The notes below the pieces were generated by a model. It saw only the letters and a list, made by a program, of their open reading frames with translations. It was not told where the DNA came from and searched no databases. From positions 20,877-61,650 of the forward strand of contig NZ_GG657553.1 of NCBI RefSeq assembly GCF_000157995.1: a DNA stretch of 40,774 nucleotides, read 5' to 3'. Position 1 is the stretch's first letter; every line of letters starts with the position of its first letter. Below are positions 32,320-40,492 of this stretch, in pieces. The stretch is from Holdemania filiformis DSM 12042. Its GTDB lineage: Bacteria; Bacillota_I; Bacilli_A; Erysipelotrichales; Erysipelotrichaceae. Made by a program: the position numbers and the translations under genes.

Positions 32320-34272
32320 ATGCGAAAAAGATTATTGATCATCCTGGCCTGCGGCCTGTTGGCGAGCGCCGGCTGCACAACCGCGGTTGAACAACGGACA
32401 TTCAGCGAAGATGGAAAAACAGCCGTTGCTTATCAGGAAACGTTGTTGGAAACGCAGAACAAACAGACTGAACAGATTGCGGCCCAAGCAACGGGCGGAA
32501 CGCTGGATAATCCCGTCGTGATTGTCAATCCGTATGGCTTAAGTCCGCTGAGCGCTTTGATTCAATTCGACACTGAAACCGCGGAACCGGTCACGGTCAT
32601 TGTCAAAGGCAAACAGCCGCAGACGGACCTGACCTGGACTTATGAACCATCAACCTCGCATTGCTTGCCGATCATCGGATTGTATCCGGAACAGAAAACC
32701 ACGGTTCAGCTGATTGTCGATGATATGGTGAAAGAGCTGGAGATTGAAGGTCAGGCTCTGCCAGAGAACGCGTTTATGGCCGAGGTCACAATCGAACATC
32801 AGAATCCGCAGCCGAATCAGCTGATCTTCACAACACCTTCCAGCACCGGCTATGCCACGGGCTATGACAGTCAGGGCGAAATCCGCTGGATTTTGAATGT
32901 GATGATGTTATGGGATTTGAATTTACTGGAAGACGGGCGGATCACGCTGAGCACGAACCGGCTGCTGGACAGTCCCTACTACACGACGGGATTTCTGACG
33001 ATGGATTTACTGGGTCATATCGACGCGGAATACAGTGTGCCGGGCGGATATCATCATGATCTCGATCAGCTGCCCAATGGGAATTTCCTGATCGCTTCCG
33101 ATGACTTCAGCGGATCGACTGTGGAGGATGTGATCGTGGAGGTGGACCGGCAAACTGGGACCATCGTGAAGTCCTTTGATCTGAAAACGATCCTGCCGCA
33201 GGATCAGGGGAAGAGCTTGAACTGGACGGCTAAGGATTGGTTCCACAACAACAGCGTCGATTATAATCCGGCGCAGAACACGCTGACGGTTTCCGGGCGG
33301 CATCAGGACGCTGTGGCGGTGATCGACTACGATACACAGGAACTGATCGCCATCATCGGTTCGCCGGACGGCTGGCCGGAAGAAATGCAGCAATATTTTC
33401 TGACGCCGACGGGTGAGAATTTCGAATGGCAGTGGGCTCAGCATGCCGCAACCTGGCTGGACGATCGGCATATCATGATGTTTGATAATGGAATGTACCG
33501 GTCGAAGACCGAAGAGAACGCCGTAGCGGCAGAAGATAATTATTCCCGCCTGGTTGTTTATGAAGTCGATTTAGAGGCCAGGACAATCCGGCAGGTCAAG
33601 GAATATGGCAAAGAGCGGGGGTACGCTTATTATTCCCCGTATATCAGCGACGTTGATTTCCTGGGAAATGACCAGTGGCTGGTGACTTCAGGCGGAATTT
33701 CCTGGCTGGACGGCAAGATTAATAACATGCCGGGATCACTGACGACTTATGATCAGATGGAAGCCTATGTGACCCTGATCGAAGGGAGTCAGGAACAGTT
33801 TGAAATTAAAATCCCGGCGAATATTTACCGGGCTGAGATGATCGATGTTTCCAAGACGACGATGACACCGTTGGAATCCGGAAGGTTATTGGGGAGTCTG
33901 GGCGTTACGGCATATCAAACGGAAGACGATCTGGAGTCCAAGCTGAAATTCAGCGAAGCTCAGCCGATTGACGGGGAACTGGCTGCGAAACTGACGTTAA
34001 CGCAGGAACAGGATCGCTTGATGGTCACGGCAACGTTAAACAAGCATGATAACCTCGACCTCATTCTGGCGAAGCAGGAGGAAGTGCGGATTTATCCGGT
34101 TCAGACGGATACGCAGCCGGGGATGTGCGTGGCGGTTTTCAACCAGCCGAAATCGCCGGACGTCGCAACGTTAATCCAGACGGTCAGCGCGGAAGGGCTG
34201 GACGGAACATGGCATGTGTACTACCGGTTCAATAAGCAGCTGATCGACGCGCGTCAGATCTATCGGAACTGA
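32320..34272 (+). CDS. Aryl-sulfate sulfotransferase (ASST-type) lipoprotein
   Basis: 650 residues. The N-terminus MRKRLLIILACGLLASAGCT is a signal peptide with a lipobox-like end, so the protein is probably a lipoprotein on the outer membrane face. The body has the repeats of a beta-propeller like bacterial arylsulfotransferases, which move sulfate from one phenol to another without PAPS. Family-like motifs are GGYHHDLDQLPNGNFLIA (about residue 242), DWFHNNSVDY (about 305) and QWAQHAATWLDDRHIMMFDNG (about 370), which carry candidate active-site His residues. AGGAGGAG precedes the ATG. It is followed two bases later by a small gene. A role in gut phenol and bile or drug sulfate exchange fits the family, but the substrate is unknown. 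Confidence 0.85.
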   Translation: MRKRLLIILACGLLASAGCTTAVEQRTFSEDGKTAVAYQETLLETQNKQTEQIAAQATGGTLDNPVVIVNPYGLSPLSALIQFDTETAEPVTVIVKGKQPQTDLTWTYEPSTSHCLPIIGLYPEQKTTVQLIVDDMVKELEIEGQALPENAFMAEVTIEHQNPQPNQLIFTTPSSTGYATGYDSQGEIRWILNVMMLWDLNLLEDGRITLSTNRLLDSPYYTTGFLTMDLLGHIDAEYSVPGGYHHDLDQLPNGNFLIASDDFSGSTVEDVIVEVDRQTGTIVKSFDLKTILPQDQGKSLNWTAKDWFHNNSVDYNPAQNTLTVSGRHQDAVAVIDYDTQELIAIIGSPDGWPEEMQQYFLTPTGENFEWQWAQHAATWLDDRHIMMFDNGMYRSKTEENAVAAEDNYSRLVVYEVDLEARTIRQVKEYGKERGYAYYSPYISDVDFLGNDQWLVTSGGISWLDGKINNMPGSLTTYDQMEAYVTLIEGSQEQFEIKIPANIYRAEMIDVSKTTMTPLESGRLLGSLGVTAYQTEDDLESKLKFSEAQPIDGELAAKLTLTQEQDRLMVTATLNKHDNLDLILAKQEEVRIYPVQTDTQPGMCVAVFNQPKSPDVATLIQTVSAEGLDGTWHVYYRFNKQLIDARQIYRN

Positions 34273-34274
34273 CG

Positions 34275-34505
34275 ATGGGACAGAAAGAAAAACAGAAACA
34301 GGCAGCCTGGGCAGAAGCTAAACGCCGCTGCCGGTTAAGTGTAAAAGAGATTGAGATGGCTAAACAATTGGGGATGACGCCGAAAAGCTTAATCAAGAAT
34401 ATTCCTGCGCCGTCACAATCCTGGAAGCTTCCAGTGAAGGATTGGATCCGGTCGTTGTACTTTGAAAAATTCGGCGGGGATGAGGAAGATGAACTTCCTT
34501 TCTGA
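34275..34505 (+). CDS. Small conserved hypothetical protein, 76 residues
   Basis: Soluble and strongly charged, with a basic N-terminal helix (MGQKEKQKQAAWAEAKRRC) and a short motif LGMTPKSLIKNIPAPSQ, followed by WIRSLYFEKFGGDEEDE. I believe similar small proteins occur widely in Firmicutes, but I have no function for them. It begins two bases after the sulfotransferase stop without a clear ribosome site, so it depends on coupling. It ends 26 bases before a strong bidirectional terminator. Confidence 0.7.
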   Translation: MGQKEKQKQAAWAEAKRRCRLSVKEIEMAKQLGMTPKSLIKNIPAPSQSWKLPVKDWIRSLYFEKFGGDEEDELPF

Positions 34506-34530
34506 ATTGTACGATTTTCATTGATGGTAT

Positions 34531-34566
34531 AAAAAAATCGGGAATGAAGGAGTTCCCGATTTTTTA
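34531..34566. terminator. Bidirectional terminator between sulfotransferase and GntR genes
   Basis: AAAAAATCGGGAA (34532-34544) pairs with TTCCCGATTTTTT (34553-34565). With T runs on both strands it serves the plus-strand sulfotransferase unit and the minus-strand gntR gene, whose stop is at 34575. Confidence 0.88.
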
Positions 34567-34574
34567 TGCCTTTT

Positions 34575-35303
34575 TTATTTCTCCTGACGATAACATTGGT
34601 AACGGAATGAATATTGATCTGCGTGGTAATAAGTTTCCGTGTATTCAAACGGCGTATTGTCAGTAAGATACGAAATATGCGTACTGAGGACGACGTCCCG
34701 TTTCTCGCTCATTTCTAATGCCTTTTGGATTTCCTTACTCGGCATGACGACGCTGATGGTCGTATCATTGTAAGCCAGCTGTAAATTCAATTTTTCTTCT
34801 AAATACTGATACAGTGACTTTTCCAGATAAGTAATGTCTAAATATGGCACTTTGACAACAGAAATGTAATTATAACTGACGGCCATCGGCTTTCCATCAC
34901 CTAAGCGCAGTCTGATAAAATAATGGATAAAATCATTCTCTTTGAGGCCGAGCTTCTCCATGATTTCCGGAACTTCTTTCGCGCAGATGACAGAATACTG
35001 AAGCAGTTTAGCTTCTGTTTTAATTCCAGCGCGCCGGTGTTCTTCGGAAAAGGAAAGCATTTCCGGTATTTTCCGCTCGATTCTCGGCCCGCGTACAAAA
35101 CTGCCCTTGCCTGGAATCCGTTCGATGTATTCCTGATCAGAAAGGTGAGTCAGCGCTTTATTTACAGTCATACGGCTGACGTTAAACTGCGCGCACAGCT
35201 CGTTTTCAGAAGGAAGCTTATCTCCGCGATGAACTTTTCCGTGTTTGATTTGTTTAATGATATACTCTTCAATCTTCTGATATTGAAGCTGTTTCTTTGC
35301 CAT
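34575..35303 (-). CDS. GntR-family regulator of the HutC/UTRA type
   Basis: 242 residues. The N-terminal winged helix (about residues 8-70, HRGDKLPSENELCAQFNVSR then MTVNKALTHL) is followed by a UTRA effector domain (about 90-235, FIHYFIRLRLGDGKPMAVSY then EYTETYYHADQYSFRYQ). Such proteins bind phosphorylated amino sugars and repress catabolic operons. The ATG at 35303 has GAGGA five bases before it; a more distant in-frame ATG at 35351 has none. It lies at the end of the nagA-SIS-gntR unit and should control the divergent promoter region near 37619-37918. Confidence 0.88.
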   Translation of the reverse strand: MAKKQLQYQKIEEYIIKQIKHGKVHRGDKLPSENELCAQFNVSRMTVNKALTHLSDQEYIERIPGKGSFVRGPRIERKIPEMLSFSEEHRRAGIKTEAKLLQYSVICAKEVPEIMEKLGLKENDFIHYFIRLRLGDGKPMAVSYNYISVVKVPYLDITYLEKSLYQYLEEKLNLQLAYNDTTISVVMPSKEIQKALEMSEKRDVVLSTHISYLTDNTPFEYTETYYHADQYSFRYQCYRQEK

Positions 35304-35375
35304 GGTGTTCCTCAACTCTCTATTCGAAATCATTTTACCATAAATATCCAAGAATTCGTATTTCTTCAGATGGAA

Positions 35376-36467
35376 TTACGAAGTAACTAGCTTGCTTCCC
35401 GCTTTTTTATGGAACTGCGGATCTGCGGCAAGGAAAGGATTGATGCCCAGCTTGTAGGGAATCCGCGATGAAATGATCTGCAGCGGCAGAATGTACTCTA
35501 AAACATGGAAGTCCGGATCGTCAGTCATCGGTAATAAACAATCTTTGTTTGTCGTGATTGAAGGCGGAAGCTTCCCGCCGATGATATATTGATGATTGGT
35601 CGTTTCCTTGATCACAGAATGGATTTTAATCAGTCGATCTTTTTCATAGGGATCCGGACTAGCAAGATAAAGGAGTCGGGTATCATTTTGGATTGAATTG
35701 TAGATACCGTGACAGAATTCTTCCAGCTCATAACCAACGATGCCGAAACGGAGAGTTTCCAACATTTTCAGCGAGCCTTCCAGCACATTGGCATAGTTAT
35801 TGCCATAGCCTAACACCAGGATTCTCCGGCCTTCGATTAATTCTTCTTGGATTGCGTCCACCCAGCGAGTCGCCGCAGGGATGATCGCGTCATAATTAGT
35901 AATTACAGTGTTCAGCCGTTGAATCAGATCCTCAGCTTCTGAATCGCTGATTCGTTTCAAACACAAAGCACCTTCGATTCCAAGCAGCCACAAAATGAGG
36001 ACGGTGGCGGTGTATCCCTTGGTTTTGGCAATGCTCAGTTCCGCGCCGCATTCCATAAGCAGATGAACGTCGGATAATCGGAAAATCAAGCTTTTTGAAT
36101 TTTCACTTAAACCGGCGGTCATGCATTGATGCGTCTTCGCTTTTTCCAGGGCATCCGCGGTAGAGTAACTGTTTCCACCTTGGGAAATTCCCAGTACTAA
36201 CGTATTTTTTGAATAGATTTTCTGCTGGGTTGTGAATAAAGAAGGCAATTCAGCGCGAACTCGGATTTGAAGCAGATTTTCCATTATTCGCCGGGCGGCC
36301 AACGCTGCGTGATAAGAGGTTCCTGAACCGCACAGAACAAGCTCATCAACATTCTTTTCCTGGAGCAGAGTACAGAATGGACGGGTGATCGTTTTTCGTT
36401 TCTGAAGAATATTCAATAATACGTCTTTTTCTTCCAGAATATAATCATACATCGTGATCTCAGTCAT
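35376..36467 (-). CDS. Double-SIS sugar isomerase/deaminase-like protein
   Basis: 363 residues with two SIS domains (sugar isomerase) and no glutaminase domain, as in GlmS-, FrlB- and AgaS-like amino-sugar enzymes. Motifs: VLCGSGTSYHAAL (about residue 44), LGISQGGNSYSTADAL (about 92) and ILVLGYGNNYANVLEGSLKM (second SIS, about 216). It probably deaminates or deglycates an amino sugar 6-phosphate made by the nagA product. GGAGGA precedes the ATG, and the start overlaps the nagA stop by four bases. Confidence 0.85.
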   Translation of the reverse strand: MTEITMYDYILEEKDVLLNILQKRKTITRPFCTLLQEKNVDELVLCGSGTSYHAALAARRIMENLLQIRVRAELPSLFTTQQKIYSKNTLVLGISQGGNSYSTADALEKAKTHQCMTAGLSENSKSLIFRLSDVHLLMECGAELSIAKTKGYTATVLILWLLGIEGALCLKRISDSEAEDLIQRLNTVITNYDAIIPAATRWVDAIQEELIEGRRILVLGYGNNYANVLEGSLKMLETLRFGIVGYELEEFCHGIYNSIQNDTRLLYLASPDPYEKDRLIKIHSVIKETTNHQYIIGGKLPPSITTNKDCLLPMTDDPDFHVLEYILPLQIISSRIPYKLGINPFLAADPQFHKKAGSKLVTS

Positions 36468-37618
36468 CGTGTTTCCTCCTGTTTCAACATCGGGATACCG
36501 GAAACAAACGTTTGAAGAATCTGATAGTCATCATTATAAATCGTAAGATCTGCCTGATATCCAGTTTCAATCAAACCTAAATGATCGTCAAGTTTCAACA
36601 TACGCGCCGGATTGATCGTCGCTGCGTTGATGGCGCAGACTTCATCAAGGCGCCCTAAGGTTTGAAGATTACGGACGGACTGGATCATCGTTATACAGGA
36701 TCCCGCAAGCCGGCCGTCAGGGAGCCGGCCGACGCCATCTTCGCCAATGGTGACCTTGCGGTCGACCGATTCATAATAACCTGGCTTTAATCCTTTATAA
36801 CGGGAAGAATCGGTAATGACAACCAGACGGTCTTTGCCTTTGCACTTGCCGATAATATTGATAACGGAAGGATGAACGTGAATGCCGTCGGCGATGACCT
36901 CAGAGTATAGATCGTCACAGGATAACGCAGCCCCCGGCAGTCCTGGCTTTCGGTGATGAAGCGGATTCATACTGTTGAAACAATGAACGACAGAGGTTGC
37001 GCCATCCTCAACCGCCTGCATCATTTCCTCATAACTGACGCCGGAGAAACCCACTGCAACTTCCAATCCGGAAGCGGCGCAGTGCTTTAAAAGCTGATGC
37101 TGATCATCTTTTTCCACAGCAATGCCAACGCGGATGATATGTCCGCCGGAAGCTTCCATGAAACGCTTAAATTGCGCGATATCTGGCTTTTGAATTAAAT
37201 ACTTATCATAAGCGCCGGGATATTCGTGAGAAGTGTAGGGACCTTGCAGGAAAATTCCAGGAATATGTGCGCCGTTCTCATTTTTATCTTCCATGACGGA
37301 GCGGATAGCTTGAAGTGCCTGAAGAATCCTGGGTTCCGAACGCGTCACGGTGCCCGGTAAAAAAGAAGTAACACCTTCCTGCGGTAAATACTTCTGCCAG
37401 ATCCGAATGGTTTCGGGATCTCCGTCGGAGGCGTCGCCGCCCGCATAGCCATGGGTATGCACGTCGATCAAGCCCGGGATAATCCGGGCGTGGCCATAGG
37501 ATTGGGAATTCTTCAGGATACCTTTGTGAATTTCGGTGATTTTCCCATTTTCCAGTTTTAAGGTAGCGGGAATAAATTGTTCGTGGATCCAGACACGTTG
37601 ACTGCTGATAAAGACCAT
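36464..37618 (-). CDS. nagA: N-acetylglucosamine-6-phosphate deacetylase
   Basis: 384 residues. It removes acetate from GlcNAc-6-P (or GalNAc-6-P) after PTS uptake, giving the amino sugar phosphate for the SIS enzyme. The metal-binding motif DVHTHGYAGGDASDG (His54 and His56) is present, as are VHCFNSMNPLHHRKPGLPGA and VITDSSRYKGLKPGYY. ATG 37618 follows GGAG; the open frame runs 12 codons further without a ribosome site. It is the first gene of the minus-strand unit and divergent from PTS system 3. NagA and AgaA cannot be told apart by eye. Confidence 0.9.
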   Translation of the reverse strand: MVFISSQRVWIHEQFIPATLKLENGKITEIHKGILKNSQSYGHARIIPGLIDVHTHGYAGGDASDGDPETIRIWQKYLPQEGVTSFLPGTVTRSEPRILQALQAIRSVMEDKNENGAHIPGIFLQGPYTSHEYPGAYDKYLIQKPDIAQFKRFMEASGGHIIRVGIAVEKDDQHQLLKHCAASGLEVAVGFSGVSYEEMMQAVEDGATSVVHCFNSMNPLHHRKPGLPGAALSCDDLYSEVIADGIHVHPSVINIIGKCKGKDRLVVITDSSRYKGLKPGYYESVDRKVTIGEDGVGRLPDGRLAGSCITMIQSVRNLQTLGRLDEVCAINAATINPARMLKLDDHLGLIETGYQADLTIYNDDYQILQTFVSGIPMLKQEETR

Positions 37619-37688
37619 TAGCGATTCTCCTTTCCGCTGATTCGTGATCAGCACCTGACTACTTTGTTGTTGATTAAATTATATACCA

Positions 37689-37698
37689 TGAACGTTCA
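37689..37698. promoter_or_regulatory. Palindrome in the nagA/PTS 3 divergent region
   Basis: TGAACGTTCA is a perfect 10-bp palindrome between the divergent start codons, next to a minus-strand TATATAAT. It could be an operator for the GntR regulator encoded nearby or only a short chance palindrome. Confidence 0.35.
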
Positions 37699-37736
37699 AA
37701 TTGGAATAAAAATATATACAAGTTTAAAAATATGTA

Positions 37737-37764
37737 TTGCATAACTGCGGATTTTATTTATAAT
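37737..37764 (+). promoter_or_regulatory. Promoter of PTS operon 3 with palindromic element
   Basis: TTGCAT at 37737-37742 and TATAAT at 37759-37764 are separated by 16 bp. Over the -35 lies TATG TATTG CATA (37731-37743), a small dyad resembling UTRA-type GntR sites. The transcript would have a leader of about 145 bases before the IIC gene. Confidence 0.55.
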
Positions 37765-37780
37765 GAAATCATAACAACCC

Positions 37781-37827
37781 GATGAAGTAAGGAAAGGTAA
37801 TCATTTCTGAATGAATAACACTTCATC
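37781..37827 (+). repeat. Leader stem in the PTS 3 transcript
   Basis: GATGAAGT (37781-37788) and ACTTCATC (37820-37827) are exact reverse complements in the 5' leader, with a 31-base loop. It may fold in the mRNA, but no antiterminator alternative was found. Confidence 0.35.
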
Positions 37828-37918
37828 ATACAAGTCGGTTATCAGAATGTAGAAAGGAGGACCGCGGCAGTTCAGTATTTCGACAAGATACTTTCCACAT
37901 AATGAAAGGGGTAGACTT

Positions 37919-38680
37919 ATGACAATCTTACAGATTTTGTTACTCACTCTGTGGGCAGGCTTCTCTCAGGTCGATCAGATGACGTTCAACCTGCTGCCCA
38001 GCGGCATTATCCCGACGGCAATTTTTACAGGACTTGTGGTTGGAAAACCAGAATTGGGATTACTTGTCGGAGGCACGCTCCAATCTTACGCCTTAGGTTT
38101 AGGAATGTTTGGCGGAGCTTCGATTCCTAACTATCCGGTTACAGCGATTATCGTCGTCGCCTTGTCCGCATCCGCTGCGGATGTACCGGCAACGATTGCC
38201 TTGATTGGTATTCCGGTAGCAACGCTGACAGTTCAGATTGATGTTTTTGGCCGCTTCTTAAATACTTTCTTCCAGCACCGTGCGGATAAATACGCGGCTC
38301 AGGGTAATTCCCGGCAAGTTGCTTTCAGCAATCATTTAGGTGTTTTAAGCTGGTCCTTATCGCGGATGATCCCTGTCTTTGTTGCTTTATGCTTAGGGCC
38401 AACCTTTGTTGATACCCTGAATGCGATTATGCCGCCGTGGCTCAGTTCCGGTTTATCCATCGCTGCGGGGATGTTCCCGGCTGTCGGGTTTGCGATCTTA
38501 TTAAAATATTTGCCAATCCGCTCCAATCTCCATTTTTTAATCCTGGGTTTTGCGTTAACGGCATGGGCGGGAATGCCGACCTTGGCTGTGGCGACGTTCG
38601 GCGCGGCCGCCGCAATTGCCGTTTATTACCAGGCGGGAAAGACCGGGAAATCCAATGCTGGAGGTGAAATTGATGAGTAA
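37919..38680 (+). CDS. PTS mannose-family EIIC (system 3)
   Basis: 253 residues, multi-helix permease of the sorbose/mannose family, with FTGLVVGKPELGLLVGGTLQ (about residues 38-57) and GMFGGASIPNYPVTAII. GAAAGGGG precedes the ATG. The stop overlaps the IID start by eight bases (ATGAGTAA), as in system 2. The locus with nagA, SIS and ChbG suggests an N-acetylated amino sugar or its disaccharide as substrate. No IIA or IIB gene accompanies it in this window. Confidence 0.92.
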   Translation: MTILQILLLTLWAGFSQVDQMTFNLLPSGIIPTAIFTGLVVGKPELGLLVGGTLQSYALGLGMFGGASIPNYPVTAIIVVALSASAADVPATIALIGIPVATLTVQIDVFGRFLNTFFQHRADKYAAQGNSRQVAFSNHLGVLSWSLSRMIPVFVALCLGPTFVDTLNAIMPPWLSSGLSIAAGMFPAVGFAILLKYLPIRSNLHFLILGFALTAWAGMPTLAVATFGAAAAIAVYYQAGKTGKSNAGGEIDE

Positions 38681-39476
38681 GCAGTTTACAAAAAAAGATA
38701 TCCGCAGATTATCCTATCGTTGGTCATGGAATCGGTCGTTAGCCTGGAATTATGAGAAAATGATGACAGCCGGCTACATGACGACGATGCTTCCGGTTAT
38801 TGACAAGCTTTATCAAGATGATCCGGAAGGGCGGAAGAAAGCCTTTGAAACGCACAGCGTGTTCTTCAACTGCGAACCAAACCTGACCAATATTATTCTG
38901 GGGATGGACATCGCGATTGAGGAAGAAATGGGGGCTGAAGGTCTTGAGACTGTCGCGGGGATTAAGGCCAGTTTAATGGGGCCGTTTGCAGGTATCGGAG
39001 ATACGTTGTTTACCAGCGTCTTAGCGACAATCTTTGGCTCTATTGCGGTGACGACCGCTTTGGAAGGCAGCTATTTTGGAATTATCTTATGGGAAATCTG
39101 GTTGTTCTTCGTGATGTTTGGATTGCGTCCTTATTTGATGCAGTTAGGTTATACCCAGGGCATTAAGCTGGTTACAACTCTGAGTGGAAAACTAAATCAG
39201 ATTACACAGGCTGCCAGTGTTTTGGGGATTATGGTTGTCGGCTCCATGGTCGCTTCTTTGGTAAAGGTGAATTTTGGGACGCTGACTATCATGGGTACAG
39301 AATTTGATCTGCAGACGAAATTATTTGATGCGATTATGCCGAAGTTCGGCGCGGTTCTGATAGTCGCTTTATGTTATTGGGTTTTAGGTAAAATCGGCAT
39401 GAAATCTTCGCGTCTGATCCTGATGATTATGGCGCTGGCAATTCTCTGTTCCTTCCTTGGTGTTTTGGTGCCATAA
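38673..39476 (+). CDS. PTS mannose-family EIID (system 3)
   Basis: 267 residues from ATG 38673, with FTKKDIRRLSYRWSWNRSLA at the N-terminus and KASLMGPFAGIGDTLF (about residues 105-120), the IID signature. GGAGGTGA lies before this ATG, and the first residues then line up with the system 2 IID. The C-terminal region is membrane-spanning. It partners IIC at 37919. It must use IIB and IIA proteins encoded outside this locus, for example those of another mannose-family system. Confidence 0.93.
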   Translation: MSKQFTKKDIRRLSYRWSWNRSLAWNYEKMMTAGYMTTMLPVIDKLYQDDPEGRKKAFETHSVFFNCEPNLTNIILGMDIAIEEEMGAEGLETVAGIKASLMGPFAGIGDTLFTSVLATIFGSIAVTTALEGSYFGIILWEIWLFFVMFGLRPYLMQLGYTQGIKLVTTLSGKLNQITQAASVLGIMVVGSMVASLVKVNFGTLTIMGTEFDLQTKLFDAIMPKFGAVLIVALCYWVLGKIGMKSSRLILMIMALAILCSFLGVLVP

Positions 39477-39477
39477 G

Positions 39478-40221
39478 ATGAAAATCATTGTCAACGCTGA
39501 CGATATGGGATATAACCGAGGTGTCAGTGAGGGAATTATCGAGGGTTATGAAAAGGGAATCGTTACATCAACCACCGTGATGTGCAATATGGATCAAGCT
39601 GCTCAAGCCGCTCAACGGCTACGATCGGTTCCGGGACTCGGAACTGGGGTTCATTTAACGTTGACTTGCGGAAGGCCGTTGACAAAAGCGAAAACGTTAG
39701 TGGATCAGCATGGTGATTTCCTGAAAAACACACAGTTTTATAAAGTGTATGTTGATCCCGCTGAGGTGGAAGCTGAATTCCGTGCCCAAATTGAAAAATT
39801 TATCGAATTGTTCGGCCGCCGACCGACTCACTTGGATTGCCATCAGGGTTGTTACGACGGACAGACATTGACAATGGCGCGCGTTGGCGGAATTGGCGAG
39901 GAACATAATACCGAGGAAATTTTGGCTGTAACGTTGGCTTTGGCGAAAGAGTATCAGCTTCCGATGCGGCGTCATTGCGAATACTTATGGCTGAGCTCCT
40001 ATCATGGTGAACAAGCGACGCCTGAGCATTTTGTGGAAATGTTAGAGGAACATGCCGATGCAGAAAAATTGGAGTTTATGGTTCATCCAGGCTGGTGCGA
40101 TTTAGAACTATATCAAAAAAGTTCTTATAGTTTAGAGCGGGTTCAGGAACTGGCCGGACTTTGCGATCCTAAACTGAAAGAAGAGTTGAAGTTACGGAAT
40201 ATTGAACTAGTTCATTTCTAA
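39478..40221 (+). CDS. chbG: ChbG/YdjC-family carbohydrate deacetylase
   Basis: 247 residues. KIIVNADDMGYNRGVSEGII at the N-terminus with the Asp-Asp metal motif, LDCHQGCYDG (about residue 115) and MVHPGWCDLELY (about 200) place it in the YdjC/ChbG family, which removes acetyl groups from chito-oligosaccharides or their 6-phosphates. The ATG begins one base after the IID stop and has no clear ribosome site, so translation is coupled. With nagA it suggests two deacetylation steps on an imported N-acetylated disaccharide. Confidence 0.88.
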   Translation: MKIIVNADDMGYNRGVSEGIIEGYEKGIVTSTTVMCNMDQAAQAAQRLRSVPGLGTGVHLTLTCGRPLTKAKTLVDQHGDFLKNTQFYKVYVDPAEVEAEFRAQIEKFIELFGRRPTHLDCHQGCYDGQTLTMARVGGIGEEHNTEEILAVTLALAKEYQLPMRRHCEYLWLSSYHGEQATPEHFVEMLEEHADAEKLEFMVHPGWCDLELYQKSSYSLERVQELAGLCDPKLKEELKLRNIELVHF

Positions 40222-40229
40222 TACTGAGG

Positions 40230-40269
40230 AGCAGTCGTCTGTGTTTATGACATAACGGCTGCTTTTTTT
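40230..40269 (+). terminator. Terminator of PTS operon 3
   Basis: AGCAGTCGT (40230-40238) pairs with ACGGCTGCT (40255-40263), with one G-U pair, followed by TTTTTT. It lies nine bases after the chbG stop codon. Confidence 0.8.
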
Positions 40270-40360
40270 GATATAGGAATTAGGCTTAGCCTGAATAGCG
40301 AGAGTTTTTTTCGTTTAAGAATTTTTAAATTTGATTCAGCTGAGCCATAACCATTTCAGA

Positions 40361-40389
40361 TTGATTGGCGAACTCTTTTGAGCTATAAT
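40361..40389 (+). promoter_or_regulatory. Promoter of the Rpn-type gene
   Basis: TTGATT at 40361-40366 and TATAAT at 40384-40389 are 17 bp apart. The leader that follows is AT-rich and leads to the AGGAGG before ATG 40493. Confidence 0.65.
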
Positions 40390-40492
40390 GAGGGTGTAAA
40401 ATTAACTCAAAAAAGTATTTTTTAATTTTTTTAATGATTTTAGGGGGCTTTTTTCGATTTTCCGCAATATTAATGATAGGAGGTATCCTATT

